Below are positions 1-9,089 of a stretch of DNA of 64,000 nucleotides, one piece after another. The notes under the pieces were generated by a model. That model was not told where the DNA came from. It did not search any database and saw nothing but the letters and a program-made list of their open reading frames with translations. Made by a program: the position numbers and the translations under genes. Source of the DNA: JACVRW01 sp963820315 (lineage in GTDB: Bacteria > Actinomycetota > Thermoleophilia > Solirubrobacterales > Thermoleophilaceae); assembly GCA_963820315.1 (NCBI GenBank), contig CAWFZK010000039.1:19127-83126 (forward strand). Direction: 5' to 3'. Within the stretch, counting starts at the first letter, position 1, and each line of letters starts with the position of its first letter.

Positions 1-2
1 TC

Positions 3-1208
3 CTCGACCACGGTCTGCACTTCTGCGCCGCCGTGATGGGCACCGACCTTCGTCACACCCCGGTCGTGGGCGGCGACGAGGGCTACCCCGACCTGATCGC
101 ACGGCCCGACATGACGACCATGGCCACGCTGCCGTGGGAGCCGGGCGTGGCGAGCTGCCTGGCGGATCTCGAGCCAGTCGCGGGCGGCGCCCCGATAGCG
201 GACCCGCGCGGGGCGCTGCGCCGGGCGGCCGGTGACCTGAGGGCGGCCGGCCTCGACCCCGTGGTCGGCCCCGAGCTCGAGTTCTTCCTGCTGCGGCCCG
301 ATCCCGCCGCGGAACACGGCATCCGGCGCCACGTCGACCGAGCGAGCATGGTCTACACGGTCGGTCCGCAGGCGGACCCCGGCGGAATCGTCCAAGCGAT
401 GACCGACGGGCTGGCCGCGCTCGGGGTGCCGGTCCTCTCCTTCAACCACGAGTTCATGAACAGCCAGTACGAGATCAACCTGCGCCATACCGACGCGCTG
501 CCGGCCGCCGATCGCGCGTTCCGCCTGAAGGCCGCCGTCAAGGACATCGCGGCGCAGCGGGGACTCCTGGCCACGTTCATGGCGAAGCCGTTCAACGACC
601 AGGGCGGGTCGGGCACGCATCTGCACGTGTCGTTGAACCGGGACGGGCGCAACGCCTTCGACGCGCCCTCGGAGGAGGACGGCGTCAGCGCCGAGCTGCG
701 CGCCTTCACTGCCGGAGTGCTCGCCCACGCCGCCGGGCTCATGGCGGTCCTCAACCCCACGGTCAACGCCTACCGGCGCCTCCAGCCCGACTCACTTGCA
801 CCTACCCACGCGAATTGGGGCTGGGACAACCGAAGCGCCTTCGTCCGCATCCCGCGGGAGCGCGGCGCCGCCACGCGCATCGAGATCCGAGCCGCGGACG
901 GCGCCGCGAACCCGTACCTGGCGATCGCGGCGGTGCTGTCCGCCGGCGCGCACGGCCTGCGTGAGGACCTGCGCCTGCCGCCCCCGGTCCACGGCGACGC
1001 GTACCGGGCGGACGCCGCTGTGATCGGCCCAGCGCTGCCAGTGGCGCTCGACGCTGCCCTCGAGGCTCTCGAAGGCGACGAGGTCCTGTGCCGGGCGCTC
1101 GGCCCTGAGATCGTCGAGACGTTCCTCGCCGTCAAGCGCTTCGAGGTCGAGCGCCACCGCGCGTGGGTCTCGGACTGGGAGATCGCCGAGTACCTGCATC
1201 ACCTTTGA
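3..1208 (+). CDS. Glutamine synthetase family protein, 5' end cut by window edge
   Basis: ATP-dependent ligase of the glutamine synthetase superfamily; about 401 residues are visible. The frame stays open to the first base of the window, so the true start lies upstream and the GTG at 33 is internal. Visible family motifs are the metal-binding ELEFFLL (about residue 90), NSQYEINL, the ATP/metal motif GGSGTHLHVSL, the NPTVNAYRRL segment and the C-terminal RIEIRAADGAANPYLAI. The divergent N-terminus and the family pattern fit the GlnA3/PuuA-like group, which glutamylates amines, rather than the housekeeping enzyme; the substrate cannot be read from sequence. It converges on the cysteine dioxygenase gene 15 bp downstream. 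Confidence 0.9.
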   Translation, partial: LDHGLHFCAAVMGTDLRHTPVVGGDEGYPDLIARPDMTTMATLPWEPGVASCLADLEPVAGGAPIADPRGALRRAAGDLRAAGLDPVVGPELEFFLLRPDPAAEHGIRRHVDRASMVYTVGPQADPGGIVQAMTDGLAALGVPVLSFNHEFMNSQYEINLRHTDALPAADRAFRLKAAVKDIAAQRGLLATFMAKPFNDQGGSGTHLHVSLNRDGRNAFDAPSEEDGVSAELRAFTAGVLAHAAGLMAVLNPTVNAYRRLQPDSLAPTHANWGWDNRSAFVRIPRERGAATRIEIRAADGAANPYLAIAAVLSAGAHGLREDLRLPPPVHGDAYRADAAVIGPALPVALDAALEALEGDEVLCRALGPEIVETFLAVKRFEVERHRAWVSDWEIAEYLHHL

Positions 1209-1223
1209 AGGAGCCGCTGTCGG

Positions 1224-1712
1224 CTACCGGCGAACGCGGATCGTCCCGTCGGAGCGCACGTCGTAGTCGCGCGCGTCGCTCACGGCCGGGGTATAGGCGT
1301 GAATCGAGAGGGCCACCCCATGCCACGGGTCATGCCTCACGCGGTGGATGTAGTCGGGCCCGAAGCTGAACGCCGACTCGGCGCGTCTCAGCTGGGTCTG
1401 CCGCCGGAGCACCAGCCCGTCCACAGCCTCGACGACCTCCTCGACCAGCATGCCGCTGCAGACGAATGCCGCTCCGCTCGCACCGCCGTGGTCGTGGAAG
1501 AGCGTCTCCTGGCCTGTCGCCCAGCCGAACAGCGCGATCTCGAGCGCGTCGGTCCTGTAGAGGACGCGGTGGCTGCGGCGCTCGATGTCGAAGCTGACCG
1601 CGTGGCCCCACAGCCAGGGCGAGCGGCCGACGTCCGTGACGATCTCCTCGAGCTGCTCCAGCGTCGTCGGCGACGCGTCGATCAGGTTCTCGGCGAGCCT
1701 CATCGCAATCAC
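1224..1712 (-). CDS. Cysteine dioxygenase-family cupin
   Basis: A 162-residue cupin resembling bacterial cysteine dioxygenase, which oxidises cysteine to cysteine sulfinate with non-haem iron. The iron-binding pair is seen as FHDHGGASGAA (about residues 72-82) and the third histidine lies in the segment FGPDYIHRVRHD; SIHAYTP supplies the conserved active-site tyrosine. The start ATG overlaps the stop of the upstream flavin monooxygenase by 4 bp (ATGA), so the two are almost certainly co-translated. An internal ATG nine bases later (MRLAENL) is an alternative start. Thiol dioxygenases with other substrates cannot be excluded. Confidence 0.82.
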   Translation of the reverse strand: MIAMRLAENLIDASPTTLEQLEEIVTDVGRSPWLWGHAVSFDIERRSHRVLYRTDALEIALFGWATGQETLFHDHGGASGAAFVCSGMLVEEVVEAVDGLVLRRQTQLRRAESAFSFGPDYIHRVRHDPWHGVALSIHAYTPAVSDARDYDVRSDGTIRVRR

Positions 1713-2911
1713 GAGGCCGGGCGCCGGCCGATCGCCGGACGGGACGGATTGGCGCGCCGGATGTGCGTCGCGGATCGGGAGCCACGCAGCTCCCGGGCGA
1801 TCGCCCGCGCCGAGCGCCGTGCCTGCTTGCCCATGTATCCGAGTCCGCCCGGGCGCAGGATGAAGCCGGCGAAGCGCAGGCCGGGGGCGGCGGCGCCGGG
1901 GGCGAGGACCGACGGCATGCCGCGCTCACCGAGAACGCCGAGATGGCCCACGAGTGGCTCGAGCGATCGGCGGTAGCCGGTTGCGGCGATCAGCGCCTCG
2001 GGCTCGATCCGCGACGCATCCGCGAGCTCGACCTGCGTCGATTCGAGCGAGGCGACCGCCGCGACCACCTCGATCCGACCCTCCTTGATCGCCTCGACCA
2101 CCGCGCCGTCGACGATCGCCGGCACCTTGCCTCGAGTCCGCAGATCGGCGAACAGCCCGGTTTCGGGGAAGGGCAGCCCGTACTCGGCCAGATCTCCGAA
2201 GTCCATGCGCGCTCCGAAGCGGGCGATCCTGTCGGCGAGTCCCGTAGGCAGCTGCAGGAGCCAAGTGGCGAGCAGGTCGCCCGGCACCGGCCCGATCCCG
2301 GCCCGCAGCACGATGTTGGGCGCCGTGCGCACCGCCAGCCAGACCTTCGCGGCGCCGCCCTCCACCAGCTCGTGGGCGATCTCCATGCCCGAGCTGCCGG
2401 GGCCGGCGACCAGCACCCGCCTGCCCACGAACGGCGCGGGATTCCTGTACTCGGAGGAATGGAGCAGCTCGCCCTCAAAGTCCTCGCGGCCGGGCCAGTC
2501 GGGCACGACCGGGGTCTGATCCACTCCTGTGGCGACGATCACCTGCGGGGCGTGGAGCTCACCTGCGCTCGTCCGGACGACCCAGCCTTCGTCGCCTCGC
2601 TCGATCCGCTCGACGCGCGTACCGAGACGCATCTCGATCCCGTCCTCGCCGGCGTGGCGATCGATGTGCTCGATCAGCTCAGCACGGCTGGGGAAGGTCG
2701 GCGTGCCCTTGGGGAACCGGCGGCCCGGCAGGTGCGACAAGGGGCGCCAGGTGTTGAGCCGCAGGCTGTCGTAGCGCGAGCGCCACGACGAGGCGACCCG
2801 GTCGGCCCGGTCGACGACCAGCGGCCGCAGGCCGGCGTCCTTGAGCGCGAGGGCGGACGCGATCCCCGCGACCCCCGCCCCGACTACGACGACGTGATGC
2901 TCTGACTCCAT
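1709..2911 (-). CDS. Flavin-containing monooxygenase-like NAD(P)/FAD oxidoreductase
   Basis: A 400-residue flavoprotein of the FMO/CzcO type. It has an N-terminal FAD Rossmann motif VVVVGAGVAGIASALAL (about residues 7-23), the VASSWRSRYDSLRLNT segment typical of this group, an ATGVDQTP loop, and a second dinucleotide fold VLVAGPGSSGMEIAHEL (about residue 170) for NADPH. It is the first gene of a two-gene unit with the cysteine dioxygenase. The pairing suggests oxidation of a sulfur or nitrogen compound, but that is inference. Confidence 0.85.
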   Translation of the reverse strand: MESEHHVVVVGAGVAGIASALALKDAGLRPLVVDRADRVASSWRSRYDSLRLNTWRPLSHLPGRRFPKGTPTFPSRAELIEHIDRHAGEDGIEMRLGTRVERIERGDEGWVVRTSAGELHAPQVIVATGVDQTPVVPDWPGREDFEGELLHSSEYRNPAPFVGRRVLVAGPGSSGMEIAHELVEGGAAKVWLAVRTAPNIVLRAGIGPVPGDLLATWLLQLPTGLADRIARFGARMDFGDLAEYGLPFPETGLFADLRTRGKVPAIVDGAVVEAIKEGRIEVVAAVASLESTQVELADASRIEPEALIAATGYRRSLEPLVGHLGVLGERGMPSVLAPGAAAPGLRFAGFILRPGGLGYMGKQARRSARAIARELRGSRSATHIRRANPSRPAIGRRPAS

Positions 2912-2988
2912 TGGGCGAAGCTACGGCGGCGCGCCGGGCTGCGCATCGCATGAACCACCCAACCTCGGCCAGCCGGAAGTGGGTGATT

Positions 2989-4627
2989 TCACCCAGTCGC
3001 CGGCCTGACGAGCCTGTGTTGGTGGGCGTAGCTGGTGGCGGCGGCGCGCGAGGAGACGCCGAGCTTCGCGTAGATGTTGCTCACGTGCCGGTCGACCGTC
3101 CGGACGCTCAGGACCAGAGCAGCGGCGATCTCCTTGTTCGTCTCACCCCCACAGAGCAGGCGCAGCACCTCGAGCTCGCGCTTCGTGAGCTCGTGTGAGT
3201 CGCCGCCGCGGCCGAGCCGAGCGAGGTCGGTGGCCGCGCCCAGACGCAGGAAGGTGTCGCGGGCGGCCTCCAGCTCGAAACCCGCGCTGTCCTCGTCCCC
3301 GAGCGTCCTGCAGGCCTGCCCGATCAGCTCACGCGCCCTCGCGCTCTCGTACGGCGCCGCGAGGCCCCGCCAGAGCTCGTCCGCGCGGCGCAGTGAGGCA
3401 AGCGCCGCCTGCGAGCGCCCCGTGGCGAGCTCGACCAGACCGCGCGCCTGCGCGGCCGTCGCGGTCAGCGCTCCGGGCTGCTCCTCGGCCTCGGCGATCG
3501 AGTCGAGCTCAGCGCAAGCCTGCTCCGCCGCCTTCAGGTCGTCGATCGCCGCCATGATCTCGACGTATGCCGGCAGCAGCCGCGCGCGTTTGCCGGTCTC
3601 GCCCCCTTCCGAGATCACCCTCCGAATCGCCGCCTCCGCGGCCGCCTCGTTGCCCTGGGCCAGCCTCAGCAGAGCCAGTCCCGGCTGCGGCTCCCAGCCC
3701 TGGGCGCTCGCATCGCGGAAGGCCTCCTCGGCCGCCGACTGCTCACCGCGGAGCCGGTGAACCTCCCCGCGCTGGTAGTGGGCCTCCCCGGCGGCGAACC
3801 GGTTCTGCCCCCTCAGGCAGCGTTCGGCGGCCCGGCTGGCTTCGTCGACGGCGGCTTCCCACGAGCCGTCCAGCCGCAGGATCTGGGCGCGATGGACCAT
3901 GCAACGACCGCTGAACGCGACGAGGTCGGGCTGCCCCGCGCACCAATCGGTCAGCGCGGTCGTCCACTCCCGGGCGCGGCGCAGATCGTGCGCTCCCTCG
4001 CAGCCGAGGATGACCGCGCAGTAGACGTGCCCCGCGCAGACCGGTGAGACCTCGCCCGCGAGGACCGCGACCATGGCCAGATCGAGGAGCGCCAGCCCCT
4101 CCCCGAGCCTGCCCAGGTCGATCAGGGCGTTGCCGTGCATGAACGAGCCCATCGAGAACAGGTCCGGATCGCCGAAGCGCTCGCCGACCGCGGCCGCCTC
4201 CGCCGCGCTCGCCGCGAAACGCTCGCGGTCGCCGTCGAACTCGGCCTCGATGCCGCGCGAGACGAGCTGGTAGCCGCGCTCGACGCAGTCTGCCGGCTCC
4301 TGCTCGAGCAGCCGCTCGGCGCGGCCCACCCAGCCGCCGGCCTGCCCGCGCTCACCGCGCACCAACAGGGTCGTGCTGATCCAGAAGGCAGTGCGGAACG
4401 CTGCCAGCCGTTCCCCGGCGTCCAGGTGGCCACGGTACGCGCGCTCGAGAAGCTCTCGGAACTCGTGCTCGCGCCCGAGCATGTAGGCGGAGGTCGCGAG
4501 CATCTCCACGCTCGCGTGGGTCCAGCGGGGTCGACAGGTCGGCGGCCGTCAGCGCCTCGTAGGCCTCGCTCCAGGCCTGGCGGGCGTACGAGTCGCGCCC
4601 TCGTACGAGATTCCCGGCGATGTTCAC
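2989..4627 (-). pseudogene. LuxR-family regulator with TPR-like sensor region, broken by one frameshift
   Basis: The C-terminus carries a clear LuxR DNA-binding domain (LTKRELEVLRLLCGGETNKEIA, then VRTVDRHVSNIYAKLGV). The long middle is alpha-helical and TPR-like (paired helices rich in Ala/Leu/Glu). The protein normally opens with a segment like GRDSYARQAWSEAYEALTAADL followed by LDP...LATSAYMLGR. Here the first half is in one frame (from about 4627) and the rest in another (to 2989), with the switch at about 4516-4522 where one base seems to be missing. The GTG at 4627 has GGAAGG only 2 bases upstream, so the start is uncertain. It could be a sequencing error and the gene intact. Confidence 0.75.
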
Positions 4628-4671
4628 TGCCTTCCGATTATGTCGCCGCCCGCGCCGGAGGCTGGCGTCGC

Positions 4672-5043
4672 CTACTCCGCGAGCCAGCCCTTGGCCTGGT
4701 CGAGCTCGCTCTCGTGGAACATGCGCATCTCTCCAGGCACCATCCACGAGAACAGCCCGAAGGCGTGCCACAGCCAGTCGAGGTCGGTCACGACCGCGAT
4801 CCGCTCCCAGGCCTCACGGTGCCTCACCCCCAGCTCGGCCTCCACCTTGAAGTCCTCCAGCAGGGCCCGCGGCTCCATGTGAAGCTCGGGGCCGATGGCG
4901 TAGAGCACCCGCAGACGCTCGCCGGCGTCGAGCGCCTCGCGGAGCGGCGGCACCAGCACGTCTCGGTAGTCGTCGCGTGTGAGACGACCCGAGACGCGAA
5001 AGCCGAGCGCCCCGGCCGGCATGTCTGCGATGAGCTCGGCCAT
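4672..5043 (-). CDS. SpoIIAA-like (STAS-fold, DUF3478-type) protein
   Basis: A 123-residue soluble protein. Its pattern (GALGFRVSGRLTRDDYRDVLVP, LRVLYAIGPELHMEP, IAVVTDLDWL, FHESELDQAKGWLAE) matches the SpoIIAA-like family, which has a STAS-type fold and is often annotated as UspA/STAS-related. The biochemical role of this family is not established. It ends about 45 bp before the start of the frameshifted LuxR gene on the same strand and may be co-transcribed with it. Confidence 0.72.
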   Translation of the reverse strand: MAELIADMPAGALGFRVSGRLTRDDYRDVLVPPLREALDAGERLRVLYAIGPELHMEPRALLEDFKVEAELGVRHREAWERIAVVTDLDWLWHAFGLFSWMVPGEMRMFHESELDQAKGWLAE

Positions 5044-5070
5044 CGAGCCGATGAGGCTACTCCGTGGTCA

Positions 5071-5661
5071 TCAGCGGCAGCGGTAGACGCCGAAGTTCTG
5101 GCCGCCGCCGAGCGTGAACGTCCAGCGTCCGCCCTGGCATTCCGCTCCGGTCAGCGGGCGGCTCACGCGCTGGTCCGCCTGGACGCAGCGCCCCTCGGCG
5201 CAGCGGACCGGCAGGCTCGGGTCCGGCGCCGGGTATTCCCTGGCGAGCGCCGGGTCCGGGCGGCCGAGCTCTCCCCAGCCGCGCTCGAGCAACCAGCCGC
5301 AGAAGGCCTTCGCCTGCGCCACGCTCGCGATCGAGTCGCCCGCGTACAGCCCGGCGGCCGTCCGGCCGCGGTAGACGACGCACACGCGCTCGAAGCCTCC
5401 GCTCGGCTGCTGCACGCTTGCGGGCCTCGTCCAGCTGCCCGGCCCTCCGCCGCGCGCCCACGATTCGCACAGGTCCTCGGCGCCCTCCCCGGTGAGGCGC
5501 ACGAAGGTCTCCTGCCCGCGAGCCACGAGATCACAGCGCTCGCGGGGCTGCTGTACGCGCTCGGGTTCGCTGTCGCTGTCGCCGTCGCCGTCGCCGAAGC
5601 AGCCGGCGAGCAGCACGATTCCAGCCATCGCGACGATGAGCGCCCCTCGCACGGGCTCCAT
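5071..5661 (-). CDS. Putative lipoprotein, unknown function
   Basis: A 196-residue protein starting with a short basic end, a hydrophobic stretch and a lipobox (VLLAGC, Cys about residue 21), followed by an acidic Gly/Asp/Ser linker; this is a class II signal peptide for membrane anchoring on the outer face. The mature part has eight or more cysteines (for example ERCDLV, LCESW, VCVVY, FCGWLL, RCAEGRC, ECQGG, YRC), consistent with disulfides in an exported protein. I recognise no family. It shares the strand of the STAS-like gene 27 bp downstream. Confidence 0.7.
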   Translation of the reverse strand: MEPVRGALIVAMAGIVLLAGCFGDGDGDSDSEPERVQQPRERCDLVARGQETFVRLTGEGAEDLCESWARGGGPGSWTRPASVQQPSGGFERVCVVYRGRTAAGLYAGDSIASVAQAKAFCGWLLERGWGELGRPDPALAREYPAPDPSLPVRCAEGRCVQADQRVSRPLTGAECQGGRWTFTLGGGQNFGVYRCR

Positions 5662-5780
5662 CGTAGGTTCGCTTCGGGCGCGCGGCTACGGGGAACCGGC
5701 CGTGGTCCGTTTTCCCGGCAAGGCCTGCGGAGCTATGGTGCAGCACGCGCATGCATCAGAACGGAGCGACACCCGCCCCG

Positions 5781-7520
5781 ATGAAGTGGTGGGGCTGGGG
5801 TGAGGACAGCGTCTCCTTCACCCATGAGGGCAAACCCGAGCTGGCGCCCTTCATCGAGCGCCATCTTCAGCTCGACGTGGAGAGGCCGGGCACCCCGCCC
5901 ATGGCGTTCGAGGGTCTGCGGATCCCGGCGCCGCTGCTGCCGGCAGCGCTCAGAGCGCGCCTCGAGGAGGCCGTAGGGGCCGGGCATGTGTCGAGCGACG
6001 ACCTCGATCGCGTCGTCCACGGCCGCGGCAAGAGCCTGACCGACCTCGTCCGCCAGCGCCGCGGCGACCTCGGACGGCTCCCGGACGTCGTGGTGCGCCC
6101 CGGCGCCGAGGACGAGGTCGTCGCCGTGATGGAGGCGGCGCTCGCGGACGACGCCGTCGTGATCCCGTTCGGCGGGGGCTCCAGCATCTCCGGCAGCCTC
6201 GAGCCCGAGGCCGGCGAGTCGCGGCCCGTCATATCGGTCGACATGGTCCGCATGAACCGCGTGCTCGCGATCGACGCCACCTCGCAGCTGGCGCGCGTGC
6301 AGGCGGGCGTCTTCGGCCCCGACCTCGAGCGCCAGCTGAACGCACAGGGTTGGACCTGCGGCCACTTCCCCGACAGCTTCACCCACTCGACGCTTGGCGG
6401 CTGGATCGCCACGCGCTCCTCGGGCATGCAGTCCGACCGCTACGGCGACGTCGCGGAGCTCACCCGCGGGCTCCGGGTCGTCACGCCGTCAGGGATCCTC
6501 GTCGTGCGCCCGGTGCCGAGCACCTCGACCGGCCCCAGCGTGCGCGAGATGGTGCTCGGCAGCGAGGGACGGCTCGGCATCGTCACCGAGGCGACCATCC
6601 ACGTCCAGCGCGTGCCGGCCGAACGCAAGATCCTCGGCTACCTCTTCCCCAACTGGGCGGCGGGCCTGGCGGCGATGCGCGACGTCGCGGCGGGCGAGGC
6701 CTCCCCGTCGGTCACGCGCGTCTCTGACGCGTACGAGACGGCCTTCTCGTTCGCCACGCGCACCGACCCGACGCCGCTCGACCGCGTCAAGTCGAAGGCG
6801 CTCCAGGGGTTCCTGAAGCGCAGGGGCTGGGACCTCGAGGCGATGTGCCTGTCGTTCATCGGCTATGAGGGCAGCGCCGGCGAGGTGTCCGCGCAACGAA
6901 AGCAGACCGAGCGGATCACGAAGCGTCACGGCGGGCTCTGCATCGGCTCGAGCCCGGGCGCGATCTATGACCAGAAGAAGTTCGACACCCCCTACATCCG
7001 CGACTTCCTGCTCGACCGCGGCGCCCCTGCGGACGTATCGGAGACCTCGGCGCCCTGGGGCGAGCTGCAGAGCGTGTACGACAACGTGATGGCGGCCGGC
7101 CACGGCGCGTTCGACGAGCTCGGCGTGCCCGGCTACCTGATGTGCCACCTCTCGCACTCCTACCACTCCGGCGCCTGCCTCTACTTCACCTTCGCGATCA
7201 ATCCCGCGCCCGGCGCCGACGCGCTCCAGCAGTACGGCGTGGTCAAGTCGGCGATCCAGCAGGCGTTCGTGGACTCGGGCGCCACGCTCTCCCACCACCA
7301 CGCGGTCGGGACCGAGCACTCGCGCTGGCTCGAGGAGGACATCTCGGCGCCGGGGGTCGCGATGCTGCGCTCGCTCTTCGAGGGCTTCGACCCAGGAGCG
7401 AACCTCAACCCGGGCAAGATCGTCGAGCGAACGCACGAGCGCGAGCCGGCTCGCCCCGGCCACGACGGCGCGCTGCCGTCCCCGGACGAGAGCTCCGGGG
7501 CAACCAGCCAGGTCACCTAG
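5781..7520 (+). CDS. FAD-binding oxidase, alkyldihydroxyacetonephosphate synthase-like
   Basis: A 579-residue flavoenzyme of the VAO/FAD_binding_4 family, closest by pattern to alkyl-DHAP synthase. The N-terminal MKWWGWG is characteristic, so I prefer the ATG at 5781 to the one at 5751; neither has a strong ribosome site. The FAD-binding PP-loop reads VIPFGGGSSISGSLEP (about residues 130-145) and a second FAD segment is TLGGWIATRSSGMQSDRYG. The C-terminal SHHHAVGTEHSRWL and the LFEGFDPGANLNPGKI end match this family. In actinobacteria such proteins may act on other hydroxy acids, so the ether-lipid role is not certain. Confidence 0.83.
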   Translation: MKWWGWGEDSVSFTHEGKPELAPFIERHLQLDVERPGTPPMAFEGLRIPAPLLPAALRARLEEAVGAGHVSSDDLDRVVHGRGKSLTDLVRQRRGDLGRLPDVVVRPGAEDEVVAVMEAALADDAVVIPFGGGSSISGSLEPEAGESRPVISVDMVRMNRVLAIDATSQLARVQAGVFGPDLERQLNAQGWTCGHFPDSFTHSTLGGWIATRSSGMQSDRYGDVAELTRGLRVVTPSGILVVRPVPSTSTGPSVREMVLGSEGRLGIVTEATIHVQRVPAERKILGYLFPNWAAGLAAMRDVAAGEASPSVTRVSDAYETAFSFATRTDPTPLDRVKSKALQGFLKRRGWDLEAMCLSFIGYEGSAGEVSAQRKQTERITKRHGGLCIGSSPGAIYDQKKFDTPYIRDFLLDRGAPADVSETSAPWGELQSVYDNVMAAGHGAFDELGVPGYLMCHLSHSYHSGACLYFTFAINPAPGADALQQYGVVKSAIQQAFVDSGATLSHHHAVGTEHSRWLEEDISAPGVAMLRSLFEGFDPGANLNPGKIVERTHEREPARPGHDGALPSPDESSGATSQVT

Positions 7521-7561
7521 CCACGTCGCCGTCGAGGCCTTCCCCTGCGCGGCCACGGAAG

Positions 7562-7578
7562 CCGCGCGCTTCGCGCGG
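7562..7578. terminator. GC-rich hairpin downstream of the AGPS-like gene
   Basis: A perfect 7-bp inverted repeat (CCGCGCG / CGCGCGG) with a 3-nt CTT loop lies 42 bp after the stop codon. There is no T tract, so it may be a factor-dependent or pausing hairpin rather than a classical intrinsic terminator. Confidence 0.3.
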
Positions 7579-7695
7579 TCGCGTCGTCGACGGCCGCGTC
7601 GGCGGGAGGACTCCGCCAACCGCCACCGTCTGACCCTGATCGGCCGTATCAGCCGCTAGCGATGAATATGCCGCGGGTATGCAGTCGTCTGAAGC

Positions 7696-8208
7696 ATGAG
7701 CCCCCAACCGACAGCCAACATCGATGAGCGCTTCAGCGACCCCGCGGCGGACGCCACCCCGTGGCCGGAGGCCGAGCGCGCCCTCACCCAGGCCGAGCTC
7801 TACTGGATCACCACCGTTCGCGCTGACGGGCGCCCGCACGTGACGCCGCTCGTCGGCGTCGCCGACGGCGGGATCGTGCACTTCACGACCGGTCTCGAGG
7901 AGCAGAAGGCCCGCAACCTCGAGCACAACGACCAGGTGGCGATCACCACCGGCAACAACAGCTGGGATCGCGGCCTCGACGTGGTCGTCGAGGGACGGGC
8001 CGAGCGCGTGACCGATCAGGAGTCGCTGCAACGGATCGCCGAGGCGTACGTGGCCAAGTACGGCAGCGCCTGGGAGTTCGAGGTGGGCGACGGCGTCTTC
8101 CGGCACGGCGGCGAGCACGACGCCGCCGTCTTCCGGATCGAGCCCGACAAGGTGATCGCCTTCGCGAAGGAGCCGCACGCACAGACGACGTTCAGGCCGG
8201 GCCGCTAG
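7696..8208 (+). CDS. Pyridoxamine 5'-phosphate oxidase-family (FMN/F420 split-barrel) protein
   Basis: A 170-residue split beta-barrel protein. The segment YWITTVRADGRPHVTPLVGV is the hallmark of PPOX-like and F420-binding reductases, followed by IVHFTTGLEEQKARNLEHN and VVVEGRAERVTD. Members bind FMN or F420 and reduce or oxidise small substrates; the cofactor cannot be told from sequence. It converges on the truncated tetR gene, leaving about 120 bp between them. Confidence 0.8.
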   Translation: MSPQPTANIDERFSDPAADATPWPEAERALTQAELYWITTVRADGRPHVTPLVGVADGGIVHFTTGLEEQKARNLEHNDQVAITTGNNSWDRGLDVVVEGRAERVTDQESLQRIAEAYVAKYGSAWEFEVGDGVFRHGGEHDAAVFRIEPDKVIAFAKEPHAQTTFRPGR

Positions 8209-8329
8209 CCGGCCCGCTTCAGCCCCGTGTCACCGCCCGTTACGAAGTAGGCGGTCGGCGCGCGGAAAGCACGGGAACCGAACTCTTGAGCGAGTGCATT
8301 CAGGTCGTCGCCTGAGGGATCTGCGCTCA

Positions 8330-8578
8330 TCAGGCTCGCGCTGGCGCGCGAGAGGGCGGGTCGGGCCTCGCGATCCGTTCGAGCAGCGCGATGTAGACGT
8401 CCTTGCGGCCGCCGAAGTAGTGGTGCACGAGCCCGCGCGTGACGCCGGCGGCGTGCGCGATGTCCTCGACCGAGACCTCGTCGTAGCCGCGCTCGGCGAA
8501 CAGCGCGTTGGCCGCGTCGAGGATCTCTTCGCTGCGCTGCCCGGGGTCGAGGCGGCTGTACCTCGGCGTCGTGCTCAT
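8330..8578 (-). pseudogene. TetR-family repressor, truncated after the DNA-binding domain
   Basis: Only 82 residues. It contains a complete TetR N-terminal HTH (RSEEILDAANALFAERGYDE, VEDIAHAAGVTRGLVHHYFG, KDVYIALLE), then stops after a Pro/Arg-rich tail. Family members run to about 190-200 residues, and only about 120 bp separate this stop from the end of the convergent neighbour, so the ligand-binding domain is lost in any frame. It may be a decaying remnant or a DNA-binding-only peptide. An operator-like dyad lies just upstream of its start. Confidence 0.7.
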
Positions 8579-8593
8579 AAGCGAATCCTAAAT

Positions 8594-8639
8594 GTTGTTG
8601 GCGAAACGTCAAGAATCGTATTAGCATCTTGTCAACAAC
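8594..8639. promoter_or_regulatory. Dyad symmetry in the tetR/small-gene intergenic region
   Basis: Two overlapping symmetries sit between divergent genes. The first is a 15-bp near-palindrome at 8598-8612 with half-sites TTGGCG and CGTCAA. The second is a wider inverted repeat, GTTGTTG (8594-8600) against CAACAAC (8633-8639), with inner arms CAAGA/TCTTG. Position and form fit a TetR-type operator controlling tetR and the small downstream genes; this is inferred from sequence only. Confidence 0.4.
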
Positions 8640-8712
8640 GCACCGAGACACCGACACGCGGATAGGGCTGCCGCCCAGTCGCCGGCTGGACCAACCAACA
8701 AGGGAAGAAGAC

Positions 8713-8874
8713 TTGAAGGGCTACAAGCGAACAATCACGGGCGTGGTACTCGCGCTTGCGGGCGTGAGCTCCCTGGGCGCTGCGGTTAGCGGCGCCGATG
8801 CGCAGGCCGGGCGGAAGCTGCTCGAGGAGGCGTTCCGGCGCCGGCTGCCGTGGGAAGGCACCCCGTTCGCATGA
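8713..8874 (+). CDS. Small secreted peptide, unknown
   Basis: A 53-residue ORF from a TTG start, chosen because GGGAAGAAG lies just upstream and because the product then begins with a textbook signal peptide: basic KGYKR, hydrophobic core TGVVLALAGVSSLGAAVSG, then ADAQA as a likely signal-peptidase site. The mature peptide would be only about 20 residues (KLLEEAFRRRLPWEGTPFA at the end). The stop overlaps the next start by 4 bp (ATGA). It could also be the truncated front of a longer exported protein. Confidence 0.45.
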   Translation: MKGYKRTITGVVLALAGVSSLGAAVSGADAQAGRKLLEEAFRRRLPWEGTPFA

Positions 8875-9089
8875 GCTACGGCGCGGTCAACATCAGCGAC
8901 CTGCCCAAGTCGGCGCGGGACAAGGTCGATCAGCTCGCCCAGGCCAACGGGGGCAAGATCGAGATCATCGACTGGGACTACTGCTGGCGGGTCTACTTCC
9001 CCGAGACCGAGCGCTACTTCCTAGTCTCGAGCGGCGGCGGACACTCGCGCTGCGACGACCTTGGGTGCTACAGGCCGGGTCTCCGCTGA
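8871..9089 (+). CDS. Small hypothetical protein
   Basis: A 72-residue ORF overlapping the preceding small ORF by 4 bp. Begins MSYGAVNISDLPKSARDKVD, contains IEIIDWDYCWRVYFPETERYF and ends with a Cys-containing tail (CDDLGCYRPGLR). I recognise no family. The 4-bp overlap supports translation, but the product may be a fragment. Confidence 0.4.
   Translation: MSYGAVNISDLPKSARDKVDQLAQANGGKIEIIDWDYCWRVYFPETERYFLVSSGGGHSRCDDLGCYRPGLR

Noticed and set aside
8205..8657. A 150-residue ORF overlapping tetR in another frame.
   Set aside because: Its first two-thirds are Arg/Ala noise antiphase to the TetR HTH. The tail does not resemble the TetR ligand domain.
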